A program made the translations under genes and the position numbers. Shown piece by piece: positions 31,787 through 40,201 of a DNA stretch of 64,000 bases (the first letter of the stretch is position 1; the number at the start of each line of letters is the position of its first letter). Below the pieces are notes generated by a model. The model did no database searches. It worked only from the letters and a program-made list of their open reading frames with translations, and was not told where the DNA came from. Origin of the DNA: JARBUG01 sp035628915 (GTDB lineage Bacteria; Bacillota; Sulfobacillia; Symbiobacteriales; Symbiobacteriaceae); NCBI GenBank assembly GCA_035628915.1, contig DASPIW010000048.1, positions 186,001-250,000 on the forward strand, written 5' to 3'.

Positions 31787-33412
31787 GTGCCCGCCCTGAT
31801 TCCGCCCTGGCTCGCCAAGTTGGGCCGCTATACGATCCTGCTGCTGGCCGGCTTCGCCCTGCTCTTCGCCGCTGCGTGGAAAGGCTGGATCTTCCCCTCT
31901 GATCGGCAGTACCGGCCCCGGGTCCCTGATCCGAAAGCAATCGCCGTGCCCTCGGGCTACCACGTCGAAGTGGTGGCATCTGGCCTCAACGCGCCATCCG
32001 CCCTGGAAATCACGCCGGACGGCACCATCTACATCGGCGAATCGGGCTACGGCGGGGCTTATGCGGCTACCGCCGGATACGAGGGCGTCACGGCGGGGCG
32101 CATCCTCCGGCTCAACCGAAACGGCGGCATCACCGTGGTGACCGGCGACTTCAAGGCACCGCTGGCCGGCTTCTACCACGACCGGGACGGCAACCTGATC
32201 GTCTCGCACAACGGCTCCATCACAGAAGTGACGCCCCGGGGACGCCGGGATCTGATCAGCGGCCTGCCCTCCCTGGGCGATCACAAGAACAACAATGTCG
32301 TCGCCGGGCCGGACGGCAGAATCTACTGGGCGCAGGGGACGGTGACCAACACCGGCATCGTGGGCCTGGACAACTGGGTCCTGTGGGGTCGCTTCTTCCC
32401 AAGCCCGAAGGATGTGCCCTGTCGGGATATCGTCCTGAACGGGGTGAACGTTACCACTGCCGACCCCCGCAGCCTGATTCCCTTCCAGCGGGTGCAGACC
32501 GGCGCCTTCTCGCCGTTCGGCCACAAGACGGCGCCGGACCAGGTCGTCAAGGGGGAGCTGCCCTGCAACGGGGCGATCATGCGGATGAATCCGGACGGCA
32601 CTGGCCTGGAGCTGGTCGCCTGGGGGCTGCGCAACCCGTTTGACCTGCGCTTCGGGCCGGACGGGAAGCTCTATGCCACCGACAACGGCCCCGACACCCG
32701 GGGCAGCAGGCCCATGCAGGGGCCAGACCTGTTCCACCAAATCCGGGAAGGCGCCTGGTACGGCTGGCCGGATTTTTGGAACGGGCGCCCCGCCACGGAA
32801 CTCGCCACCTCCGGGCGGGAAAAGCCGCAGATGCTGCTGGCGCGGCTGCCGGTCAAGCGGCCGGAGAAAGCGTTTGCCACCTTCGGCGACCACGTGGCCG
32901 CCAGCGGGTTTGACTTCGCCCCGGCCGCCTTCGGCTACGAAGGGCAGGCGTTCGTTGCCCGGTGGGGCAGCGGCTTCCCGGCTACTAACCAGGATCCGTC
33001 GCTCGCTCTCGGTTTTGACATCATGCGGATGGACCTCCGGACCCGCAAGCCGGAAGTCTTTGCCCGCAACGTGAAGGCCGGCCCGGCTTCTGTGAACGGG
33101 ACGGGCGGGTTCGAGCGGCCGACCGTGGTCCGGTTCGGGCCGGACGGCGCCATGTACGTACTGGACTGGGGCCACTTGTCGGTGACGCGGAAAGGCCCGT
33201 ACCATGTGCCTGACGGGGGCGTGCTCTGGCGCATCAGCCGGGACGGCACTGGATCGCTCGGGTATCCCTACCGCCCGCCGGAGCCGCACCGTGTCGGCGG
33301 GCTATCCGGCGTCAGTCCGGCCGGCGGACTGACACTATCGACCGCTTTGTTCTGCTTGGCCGGGTGGCTGGTCTTCCGAGCTCGCGGAAAGAAATCGTTC
33401 CACATGGAATGA
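31787..33412 (+). CDS. Membrane-anchored sugar/sorbosone dehydrogenase-like beta-propeller
   Basis: The 541-residue protein starts with a membrane anchor (YTILLLAGFALLFAAAW) followed by a propeller of the soluble glucose/sorbosone dehydrogenase type. The repeats include LNAPSALEITPDGTIYIGES, GLRNPFDLRFGPDGKLYATD and VVRFGPDGAMYVLDWG. A second hydrophobic helix lies at the C-terminus (TLSTALFCLAGWLVFRARGK). It should face outward. Family enzymes use PQQ and calcium; no PQQ synthesis gene is present here. It starts at GTG 31787, 24 bases after the TyrR-like gene, and may be cotranscribed with it. Confidence 0.83.
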   Translation: MPALIPPWLAKLGRYTILLLAGFALLFAAAWKGWIFPSDRQYRPRVPDPKAIAVPSGYHVEVVASGLNAPSALEITPDGTIYIGESGYGGAYAATAGYEGVTAGRILRLNRNGGITVVTGDFKAPLAGFYHDRDGNLIVSHNGSITEVTPRGRRDLISGLPSLGDHKNNNVVAGPDGRIYWAQGTVTNTGIVGLDNWVLWGRFFPSPKDVPCRDIVLNGVNVTTADPRSLIPFQRVQTGAFSPFGHKTAPDQVVKGELPCNGAIMRMNPDGTGLELVAWGLRNPFDLRFGPDGKLYATDNGPDTRGSRPMQGPDLFHQIREGAWYGWPDFWNGRPATELATSGREKPQMLLARLPVKRPEKAFATFGDHVAASGFDFAPAAFGYEGQAFVARWGSGFPATNQDPSLALGFDIMRMDLRTRKPEVFARNVKAGPASVNGTGGFERPTVVRFGPDGAMYVLDWGHLSVTRKGPYHVPDGGVLWRISRDGTGSLGYPYRPPEPHRVGGLSGVSPAGGLTLSTALFCLAGWLVFRARGKKSFHME

Positions 33413-33426
33413 AAAGTTGCCATTCC
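33398..33426 (+). promoter_or_regulatory. Possible activator sites upstream of the methionine gamma-lyase gene
   Basis: A palindrome TTCCA-CA-TGGAA (33398-33409) shares a half-site with a second repeat GGAATG-N9-CATTCC (33406-33426). Both lie 38-66 bases upstream of the -24/-12 promoter. Confidence 0.5.
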
Positions 33427-33432
33427 GATCGC

Positions 33433-33460
33433 CCAAAAGCCCGCTGCGGCGGGCTTTTGG
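33433..33460 (+). terminator. Terminator of the dehydrogenase gene
   Basis: A perfect 12-bp stem CCAAAAGCCCGC / GCGGGCTTTTGG ends four bases before the next promoter. Confidence 0.75.
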
Positions 33461-33463
33461 CGT

Positions 33464-33479
33464 TGGTATGAATCTTGCA
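33464..33479 (+). promoter_or_regulatory. Sigma-54 (-24/-12) promoter of the methionine gamma-lyase gene
   Basis: TGGTAT-GAATC-TTGCA keeps the GG and GC pairs at the exact 10-base separation and differs from consensus only at one -24 position. It lies 43 bases upstream of the start codon. Confidence 0.75.
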
Positions 33480-33521
33480 GATCTATTACGGCGAGCGAGG
33501 ACTTCCCCTGGAGGTGCCAAT

Positions 33522-34715
33522 ATGAGCACGTTGCAGCAGAACCGGAGCGGCGCCATGGCAACAAGATGTGTCCATGCTGGGCAGCGTCCGGATCCGCAGA
33601 CCGGCTCCCTGACCACGCCGCTGTACCAGACTTCGACCTTCGTTCTCGAGTCGGCCGAGCAGGGCGCCGCCCGGTTTGCGGGCCTTGAACCCGGCTACAT
33701 CTATACGCGCCTCGGCAATCCCACCACTGCCGCCCTGGAAGCGAAAATGGCCGATTTGGAAGGCGGGGAGGCGGCGCTGGCGTTCGGCTCCGGCATGGCC
33801 GCCGTTTCGGCGACGGTCATGGCTCTGGTCCGCCAGGGCGACCATGTCCTGTACGGCGCCCCGATTTACGGCTGCACGTACGCCTTCCTGCACCAGCAGA
33901 TGGGTGGCTTCGGCGTAGGGGCGTCGGGCGTTGACATGAGCGACCCGGCTGCCGTCGAGGCGGCGATTCAGCCCAATACCAAGGTCTTTTTGCTGGAGAC
34001 GCCGGCCAACCCGACCTTGAAGATGGCCGACCTCCGGGCGCTTTCGGCCATCTGCCGCAGGCACGGTGTCAAGCTGGTGGTCGACAATACGTTCGCGAGC
34101 CCGTATTTACAGCAGCCGCTGGCTCTGGGCGCCGACGTCGTCGTCCACAGCGCCACCAAGTATATCAGTGGCCACGGTGATGTCATCGCCGGGATTGTCG
34201 TCGGCAGCCGTGAGTTTATCGATCTCGTTCACATGACGACGATGAAGAACATCGGCGGCATTTTGGGGCCGTTTGAGGCGTGGCTGCTGCTGCGGGGGCT
34301 GAAGACCCTGCACATCCGCATGGACAGGCACTGCGAGAACGCCATGAAAGTTGCCCGGTTCCTTGAGCACCATCCGCTGGTGGAGCAGGTCTGGTATCCC
34401 GGGCTGGAGTCGTTTGCCCAGCATGATCTGGCCCGCCGGCAAATGTCCGGCTTCGGCGGAATTATCGCCTTCGAGGTCCGGGGCGGTGTGGAGGCGGGCC
34501 GGAAGCTGATGAACAGCGTCCAGCTCTGCCATGTGGCCGTCAGCCTCGGCGATGCCGATACGCTGATTCAGCATCCCGCGTCGATGACGCACTCGGTGGT
34601 CGCGCCGGAGGACCGGCTGAAGTCGGGCATCACCGATGGGCTGGTGCGCCTGAGCGTCGGGCTGGAGGACGCGGAGGATATCATCGCCGACCTTGATCAG
34701 GGTCTGCGGGGGTAG
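33522..34715 (+). CDS. megL: Methionine gamma-lyase
   Basis: The 397-residue Cys/Met-metabolism PLP enzyme has lysine K213 in SATKYISGHGDV. It also has a cysteine (Cys118) in PIYGCTYAFL at the position of the functionally important Cys116 of Pseudomonas methionine gamma-lyase, and length matches. It should split methionine to methanethiol, 2-oxobutyrate and ammonia. The start is ATG 33522 behind CTGGAGGTG. The upstream -24/-12 promoter and the nearby TyrR-like activator suggest induction by amino acids, as for tryptophanase. Activity on homocysteine is possible. Confidence 0.88.
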   Translation: MSTLQQNRSGAMATRCVHAGQRPDPQTGSLTTPLYQTSTFVLESAEQGAARFAGLEPGYIYTRLGNPTTAALEAKMADLEGGEAALAFGSGMAAVSATVMALVRQGDHVLYGAPIYGCTYAFLHQQMGGFGVGASGVDMSDPAAVEAAIQPNTKVFLLETPANPTLKMADLRALSAICRRHGVKLVVDNTFASPYLQQPLALGADVVVHSATKYISGHGDVIAGIVVGSREFIDLVHMTTMKNIGGILGPFEAWLLLRGLKTLHIRMDRHCENAMKVARFLEHHPLVEQVWYPGLESFAQHDLARRQMSGFGGIIAFEVRGGVEAGRKLMNSVQLCHVAVSLGDADTLIQHPASMTHSVVAPEDRLKSGITDGLVRLSVGLEDAEDIIADLDQGLRG

Positions 34716-34741
34716 GGGTGCTGTCCGCCTACTGTAACAAC

Positions 34742-34779
34742 GGCGCCGCCCGTTGGTCGTGCTGACCGCGGGCGGCGCC
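34742..34779. terminator. Bidirectional terminator between convergent genes
   Basis: An 11-bp stem GGCGCCGCCCG / CGGGCGGCGCC has a 16-base loop and T-containing tails on both strands. Confidence 0.7.
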
Positions 34780-34781
34780 TG

Positions 34782-35792
34782 CTATTCCTGCTCCACCTTG
34801 CCGGTGACGGCGTCCACCGCCCAGCGCTTTCCCGCGCCTTCGAACCGGAACACGCCGTAGAACGGGGCATCTGACGGCCGCACGCCCGCCCCGACCCGTC
34901 CGGCGGCGTCGGTCCAGGAAGCGACGGCCAGGGGAACCGCATCCACCCGAATGCGCCTGATCTGCACGCCCTCCGGGCTGGAGACGAACTCCGCGTCGCC
35001 GCTGAGGCCGGCCACGGCGCCCTGACCCGACACCCATATGGTCACAGGGACCCGGTGGCCGTGTTCGGCGCCCGCATTGACCTCGTCTGTCCGGGCGACC
35101 CGTACGGTGCCGTCCGGGGGCAGCTTGCCGTGCCACCGGGCGTAGAACTCCCGGGCTACAGCCGCGTCCGGGAAATGAACGCTCAGCTCCTGTTCCAGGC
35201 CCAGCACAGCCGTCTCCACGGCGGCCGCCAGCGCTTCGGCCGGCGTCGGGCGGGCCGATTGCAGGGGTTCAGAGCTTGTCCCCGCATCTTCGAGGCGCAA
35301 ATGGTTCAACGCCAGCCGGGTCACCTGCCGGCGCACGCCGGAGCCGACCACGGTCCGCCGCAGCCCGCCGTCGGCCGTCAGTTCCCCGTAGCCCCGCATC
35401 TGTCCGCCGGGCCAGGCGACCATCTGCAACAGTCCGGCGCCCGGGTCGAAGGCAAATCCGGCATACTCGCCGTCGCCCGTCCTGACCAGCAGCACCGGGT
35501 ACTCGCCACCCAGCCTTACAATCTGATACCCGGGCAGCAGTGTGCCGGCGTAATCGAGCAGTTGGCTGCCGCCCGGCGACATGACGATAAGTCGGTCCGG
35601 CTGCAGCCGGATCGATTCGGGCTGCCCGTCGCCGTTCAAATCCGAGCCGCTCCGGAAAGCCGGCTGGTTGACTTCCGGACTTGGCGCTGGCGCCGGCACC
35701 CGACCACGGAGAAATATGGAAAGGGCCAGCAGGCTGCCGACTGTCAGTACTGCTCCTGCGAGTCCTGCGAAATGCCTGGGGTTTCGACCCAT
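34782..35792 (-). CDS. Unknown membrane-anchored or secreted protein
   Basis: The 336-residue protein starts at ATG 35792 behind CGGAGGTGG; longer frames have no ribosome binding site. An N-terminal hydrophobic helix (FAGLAGAVLTVGSLLALSIF) is followed by a Pro-rich linker. A beta-rich domain follows, beginning with SDLNGDGQPESIRLQPDRLI, which resembles an FG-GAP/VCBS-like calcium-loop repeat. The C-terminal half has a helix with EALAAAVETAVLGLEQELSV and a final NTF2- or PepSY-like strand set (VFRFEGAGKRWAVDAVTGKV). The function is not recognised. Confidence 0.65.
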   Translation of the reverse strand: MGRNPRHFAGLAGAVLTVGSLLALSIFLRGRVPAPAPSPEVNQPAFRSGSDLNGDGQPESIRLQPDRLIVMSPGGSQLLDYAGTLLPGYQIVRLGGEYPVLLVRTGDGEYAGFAFDPGAGLLQMVAWPGGQMRGYGELTADGGLRRTVVGSGVRRQVTRLALNHLRLEDAGTSSEPLQSARPTPAEALAAAVETAVLGLEQELSVHFPDAAVAREFYARWHGKLPPDGTVRVARTDEVNAGAEHGHRVPVTIWVSGQGAVAGLSGDAEFVSSPEGVQIRRIRVDAVPLAVASWTDAAGRVGAGVRPSDAPFYGVFRFEGAGKRWAVDAVTGKVEQE

Positions 35793-35874
35793 GGGCACCA
35801 CCTCCGATAGGAAGTTTGCCCACTTGTCGCATTTCCCAGACAGGAGTATGGTTAAGCCGGGAGGAGGGATTCGC

Positions 35875-37161
35875 GTGCACCTTTCCAGATTCGTACGGGC
35901 GATCGCCCCTGAGCTTGTCGCCGTTCGCCGCGACCTGCACAAGCATCCCGAAACCGGCTGGTCCGAGTTCCGGACCGCGTCGCTGGTGATTGGCGAGCTC
36001 GAACGGCTGGGCTGGGATGTGGCCTACGGTCCTGCCCTCTTTCATCCGGATTTTGCGGCCGGCCGGCCCGCTCACCTGGATCGCCACATGGAGCGGGCGG
36101 TCGCCCAGGGCGCCGACCCGGGGCTCGTTGCGGCCATGGCAGGTGGCTGCACGGGCGTTGTGGCCACCCTGCGGCACGGCGCCGGCCCGGTGGTGGCCCT
36201 CCGGTTTGACATGGACGCCCTTGACATTGGTGAGGTTTCCGACCCGGGTCACTTTCCGGCTGCCGAAGGGTTCGCCTCCGTCAACGACGGGGTGATGCAC
36301 GCCTGCGGGCACGATGGCCACGTGGCCATCGGCCTTGGCGTGGCCCGCACGCTGGCAGCCCGGCCGGACAAGCTGCGGGGGACCGTCAGATTGATCTTCC
36401 AGCCCGCCGAGGAGGGCGTGCGGGGCGCCCGGGCCATGGCCGAAGCCGGTGTCGTTGATGATGTCGATTATTTGGTTGGCGCCCATTTGGGGTTCAAGGC
36501 CGCCGGCACCGGCACTGTGGTATGCGGCACCGGCGGCTTTCTCGCTACCTGCAAGCTTGACGCGCACTTTAGCGGCAAGCCGGCGCACGCCGGCGCAGCG
36601 CCCCACGAGGGCAAGAACGCACTCTTGGCGGCGGCGACGTCGGCCCTCAATCTGCACGCCATCGCCCGCCACGGGGACGGAGCCTCGCGCATCAACGTGG
36701 GGGTGCTGCAGGCGGGAACGGGGCGGAACGTCGTGCCCGCCTCCGCCTGCCTCAAGCTGGAGACCCGCGGCGAGACCAGCGCCATTAACGCCTACATGCT
36801 CGATGAGGCCGAGCGGGTCCTTCGCGCCGCCGCCGCCATGTGGGACGTCGCCGTTGATCTTAGGCCCATGGGCTCTGCCGCCGGGGCCGACAGCGATCCC
36901 GAACTCGCCGCCGCGGTCAGGCGGGCTGCGGAGGCGATGGCACCCATCAGCCAGATCGTCGATCGCGGCCTGATGGGCGGCTCGGAGGACTTCTCCTGGT
37001 TTATGGAACGGGTCCAGGCGCGGGGCGGCAAGGCGACTTATCTGATGATTGGCGCCGATTTGGCGGCGGCCCATCACGACTGCCGCTTTGACTTTGATGA
37101 GGCGGCGCTGCCCATCGGCGTTGAACTGCTGGCGCGCGTCGTGTTCGACTTGATGCCCTGA
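35875..37161 (+). CDS. abgA: M20 amidohydrolase, AbgA-type (p-aminobenzoyl-glutamate hydrolase subunit A)
   Basis: The 428-residue M20D peptidase is similar to AbgA over its full length. Shared stretches include the AbgA-specific N-terminal insertion before the first metal motif, RFDMDALDIGE, GVMHACGHDGHVAIGLG, FQPAEEGVRGARAM and NVVPASACLKLETRG. The di-metal ligands (C-G-H-D-G-H, E-E and the late H) are present. AbgA with AbgB cleaves p-aminobenzoyl-glutamate, a folate breakdown product. No abgB or abgT is nearby, so it may act alone on another acyl-amino acid. The start is GTG 35875 behind GGGAGGAGGG. Confidence 0.88.
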   Translation: MHLSRFVRAIAPELVAVRRDLHKHPETGWSEFRTASLVIGELERLGWDVAYGPALFHPDFAAGRPAHLDRHMERAVAQGADPGLVAAMAGGCTGVVATLRHGAGPVVALRFDMDALDIGEVSDPGHFPAAEGFASVNDGVMHACGHDGHVAIGLGVARTLAARPDKLRGTVRLIFQPAEEGVRGARAMAEAGVVDDVDYLVGAHLGFKAAGTGTVVCGTGGFLATCKLDAHFSGKPAHAGAAPHEGKNALLAAATSALNLHAIARHGDGASRINVGVLQAGTGRNVVPASACLKLETRGETSAINAYMLDEAERVLRAAAAMWDVAVDLRPMGSAAGADSDPELAAAVRRAAEAMAPISQIVDRGLMGGSEDFSWFMERVQARGGKATYLMIGADLAAAHHDCRFDFDEAALPIGVELLARVVFDLMP

Positions 37162-37194
37162 ATCGCATACCCCTCGTATGAGGGGGGGAGCGAA

Positions 37195-38295
37195 GTGCGC
37201 TATACCGACCTGATGCTGGACGCCCTGCGCCGCCAAGGCGACCCGCAGGCCGACCGGGTCGTGGCGGAGCTGGCAGCCCGGGGGGAATTGGCCCGCGTGC
37301 GCCGGCTCCTGGAGACGCTGCTGCACTCTGACCAGGCCGTACCGGAAGAACTGCCGGAAGCGGCGGTGCGCTGGCTGGAGCAGACCGGTGACCTGCCGTC
37401 ATGGGTGAACCGGCGCCGGCTGGAGCGGGGCGCCGCCTTCTTCGCCGAGCACGGCGTCCTGGTCTCCCTGATTCTGGCCACGGACTCGCTGGTGGAGTGC
37501 TATGCTGCCCGCAAGGGCGTCAAGGTGCTGACCGCCACATACCGGATGGCGCAGAACCCGTACCGGCGCATCGCCGAGACGGCCCAGTGGGTGCTGTTGG
37601 TGATGGCGCCCGGCGGGCTGGGACCGGAGGGGCAGGGCATTCGGGCGACCCAGAAAGTGCGCCTGATGCACGCGGCCATTCGCCATCTCATTTTGGCGGC
37701 GGGCGGATGGGATTTGCCCGGGTGGGGCGTTCCCATCAACCAGGAAGATCTGGCCGGTACCCTGATGGCATTCTCGTACATCGTTCTGCGTGATTTGCGG
37801 AAGCTCGGCGTGACGGTGAGCGACGGCGAAGCGGAAGATTTCCTGTATATTTGGAGGGCCGTCGGCGAGATGATTGGCGTCCGGCCCTCCGTCATTCCGA
37901 CGGGGATGGCCGAGGCGCAGGCGCTGACAGAGGCTATCTTCCGGCGCCACCATGGTCCGTCGCCGGATGGGGTGCTGATGACCCGGGCCCTGCTGGAGAT
38001 GCACGCTTCCATGGTGCCAGGGGAATTGTTTGACGGGATTATCCCTGCGCTGCTCCGGCATCTCGCAGGCGATCAGGTGGCCGATTGGATGGAGGTGCCC
38101 CGGACCCCGTGGGAAGCCGTCGCCGCCCGGGTCGCGACGGCGGTGGGCCGCGCCGAGAATCAGACCGGACTGCTGCGCAAAGCGGCGCGGCGGCTGGGCA
38201 TCGCGTTCTTGCAGGTAACGGCCATTGCGATGACGGATTATCGCAGGGCTAGTTTTTCGATTCCAGAAGAGCTGCGCCGCCGTTGGAAGTTGTAA
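37195..38295 (+). CDS. DUF2236/MpaB-family putative heme oxygenase
   Basis: The 366-residue helical protein resembles the DUF2236 family, which includes latex-clearing protein and MpaB. The pattern YRRIAETAQWVLLVMAPGGL followed about 30 residues later by RLMHAAIRHLI matches the region with the Arg, Thr and proximal heme His of latex-clearing protein. WGVPINQEDLAGTLMAFSYI is a further family signature. It has no signal peptide. If heme is bound, it is an oxygenase of unknown substrate. The GTG at 37195 lies 33 bases after abgA and behind a G-rich box, so cotranscription is likely. Confidence 0.8.
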   Translation: MRYTDLMLDALRRQGDPQADRVVAELAARGELARVRRLLETLLHSDQAVPEELPEAAVRWLEQTGDLPSWVNRRRLERGAAFFAEHGVLVSLILATDSLVECYAARKGVKVLTATYRMAQNPYRRIAETAQWVLLVMAPGGLGPEGQGIRATQKVRLMHAAIRHLILAAGGWDLPGWGVPINQEDLAGTLMAFSYIVLRDLRKLGVTVSDGEAEDFLYIWRAVGEMIGVRPSVIPTGMAEAQALTEAIFRRHHGPSPDGVLMTRALLEMHASMVPGELFDGIIPALLRHLAGDQVADWMEVPRTPWEAVAARVATAVGRAENQTGLLRKAARRLGIAFLQVTAIAMTDYRRASFSIPEELRRRWKL

Positions 38296-38316
38296 AATTA
38301 ACATCGTAAAAATGTA

Positions 38317-38345
38317 TTGTCAACAAGCCTCCTCCCGTGTAAAGT
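38317..38345 (+). promoter_or_regulatory. Promoter of the small unknown gene
   Basis: TTGTCA (38317-38322), 17 bases, then TAAAGT (38340-38345), 55 bases upstream of the start codon. Confidence 0.65.
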
Positions 38346-38399
38346 AGTGACTTGTGTGCCGGATGCCGGCCAACGATAGATTTGCGGGAGGGGTTACGG

Positions 38400-38624
38400 A
38401 TGATCGCCTATGTCGAGACTGGCGTGCAGAGCCTGGCGGAGAAGATTCGTGCCCGCATGGCCGGTGGGGCGGCTGTGTGGGAGATCACGGGTATGGAACT
38501 GCCCGAGTGGATGGGCGAGGCTGTCGGGAATGAGAAGGTGGAGGCCGCTTTTGTCAGCTTCCATGCCCTCGTTGCCGTCCTGGGCAGCGGCAAGACCGTG
38601 GTGCGCCGCGTTCCGGTCCAGTAA
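38400..38624 (+). CDS. Small unknown protein
   Basis: The 74-residue protein is not recognised. It starts at ATG 38400 behind GGGAGGGG and has its own promoter and terminator, so it is a real single-gene unit. Sequence alternates short strands and helices (MIAYVETGVQSLAEKIRAR, then AFVSFHALVAVLGSGKTVVR). No membrane segment or metal motif is seen. Confidence 0.65.
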   Translation: MIAYVETGVQSLAEKIRARMAGGAAVWEITGMELPEWMGEAVGNEKVEAAFVSFHALVAVLGSGKTVVRRVPVQ

Positions 38625-38637
38625 GAACTGAAGAAGA

Positions 38638-38669
38638 AAGACCGCCGGCAGTCCTTGCCGGCGGTCTTT
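38638..38669 (+). terminator. Strong terminator of the small unknown gene
   Basis: A 12-bp stem AGACCGCCGGCA / TGCCGGCGGTCT has a 5-base loop and a TTA tail. Confidence 0.85.
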
Positions 38670-38675
38670 AGCATT

Positions 38676-38716
38676 GCATGAAAGGGACCGCCGTAATCTC
38701 GGCGGTCCTTTCATGC
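38676..38716 (-). terminator. Terminator of ugd
   Basis: A 16-bp stem with one bulge pairs 38676-38692 with 38701-38716. It lies right after the ugd stop on the minus strand. Confidence 0.7.
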
Positions 38717-38718
38717 GT

Positions 38719-40029
38719 CTAGCGCCGGGCGGAGCGCCCCCGCCCAGTGCCCCGGTAAATCAGCCCCACACTGGCCGCCTGATCCGGGTCCAGCAGATTC
38801 CTGCTGTCCACGACCACCCGACCGCTCAGGTGCCGGCGAATCTCCAGGGGCGGGGCCTTGAACTGCTCCCACTCTGTCAATATCAAGAGCCCGTCGGCCC
38901 CGTGCAGGGCTTCCCACGGCTCTCCGGCCACTGCCAGACCCGGGTGACCGTCCGGCGGGAACAACCGGGAAAAGCCCTCAGTGGCAGCTGGATCGTAAAC
39001 TTGAACCCGCGCCCCTGCCGCGAGCAGCCGGGGCACCAGGTCGACCGATGCGGCGCCCCGCAGGTCATCGGTGCCGGCCTTGAACGCCAGCCCCCACACG
39101 GCCACCGTGGTCCCTGCCAGGCCGCCCAGCTCCCGCTCCAGCTTCTCCAGGAGGCGGAGCCGCACCCGGCTGTTTGCCCGCTCCGCCGCCTGCAGGAGGT
39201 CGAGCTTCACTCCGGACTGCCGGGCCCGCCACGCCAGCGCCTTGATATCCTTCGGCAGGCAGGACCCGCCATACCCCGGCCCCGGCCGGAGGAACTGCGA
39301 ACCGACCCGGTGGTCCAGCCCCAGTCCTTTCAGTACATCGGGTGCCTCGGCGCCCATTGCCTCGCACAGGGCGGCCATCTCGTTGGCGAAGCTGATTTTG
39401 ATGGCCAGGAACGCATTGGTGGCGTACTTGATCAACTCCGCCTCTTCCCACCCGGTCACCAGGAGCGGGGCATCGACCCCGGAGTAGAGGCCGGCTACGG
39501 CCAGAGCGGCCTCTGCGTCGGGGCACCCCACCACGACCCGGTCCGGGTGAAAGAAGTCGTAGATCGCCGTACCCTCCCGGAGGAACTCCGGGTTCGAGAC
39601 AACCGAGACCTTTTGCCCCAGGCCTTCATAGATCATGCGGTTCGTGCCGGGCGGCACCGTGGACTTGAGCACGACCACCGCCTCGCTCAGATCCAGCTGC
39701 GCCAGATCCCGGGTCAATCCCTCCAACGCCCGAAGATCCGGCGAGCCGCCGGCCCGGGGCGGCGTTCCCACACAGATGAAGAGCGCCCTGGCTCCCTGCG
39801 CCGCCTCTGCCAGGCGGTCAGTTAGATGGAGCCGGTCACCCAGATGACGGCGCAGCAGTTCCGGCAGCCCCTGTTCAAAGATCGGGCAAGTGCCGGCTTT
39901 CAGGAGGGCCAGCCGGTACGGATCCACTTCCACCAGGCGAACCCGGTGGCCCATCTCACAAAAACAAGCGGCTGAGGTCAGGCCGACGTAGCCGGCCCCG
40001 ACAATTGCAATCTCCCCATCGGTTCGCAT
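38719..40029 (-). CDS. ugd: UDP-glucose 6-dehydrogenase
   Basis: The 436-residue protein has the NAD-binding start IAIVGAGYVGLTSAACFCEM, the central ATNAFLAIKISFANEMA region and the catalytic cysteine in PGYGGSCLPKD. A C-terminal UDP-binding domain follows (GLAFKAGTDDLRGAASVDLV). It oxidises UDP-glucose to UDP-glucuronate. The start is ATG 40029 behind GAGGTG; a longer frame upstream runs into the divergent gene's promoter region. It is divergent from the nucleotidyltransferase and coat-glycan genes, so it probably supplies UDP-sugar to that cluster. Confidence 0.93.
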   Translation of the reverse strand: MRTDGEIAIVGAGYVGLTSAACFCEMGHRVRLVEVDPYRLALLKAGTCPIFEQGLPELLRRHLGDRLHLTDRLAEAAQGARALFICVGTPPRAGGSPDLRALEGLTRDLAQLDLSEAVVVLKSTVPPGTNRMIYEGLGQKVSVVSNPEFLREGTAIYDFFHPDRVVVGCPDAEAALAVAGLYSGVDAPLLVTGWEEAELIKYATNAFLAIKISFANEMAALCEAMGAEAPDVLKGLGLDHRVGSQFLRPGPGYGGSCLPKDIKALAWRARQSGVKLDLLQAAERANSRVRLRLLEKLERELGGLAGTTVAVWGLAFKAGTDDLRGAASVDLVPRLLAAGARVQVYDPAATEGFSRLFPPDGHPGLAVAGEPWEALHGADGLLILTEWEQFKAPPLEIRRHLSGRVVVDSRNLLDPDQAASVGLIYRGTGRGRSARR

Positions 40030-40201
40030 GTGGACAGCATCACCTCGAACGGTGCGCTTCTCCTTCTCTCTCTGTGTATGCGTTCGAGTTGTCATAAGGT
40101 GTCGATCCCGGTAAACCTTTTGCCGCCGCCCTGAATACCCTGGCATCAGGTATCCTGACCCGGGCGCCTGCGCCCCGGGGCGGTGGGGGGGTGACACGGC
40201 G

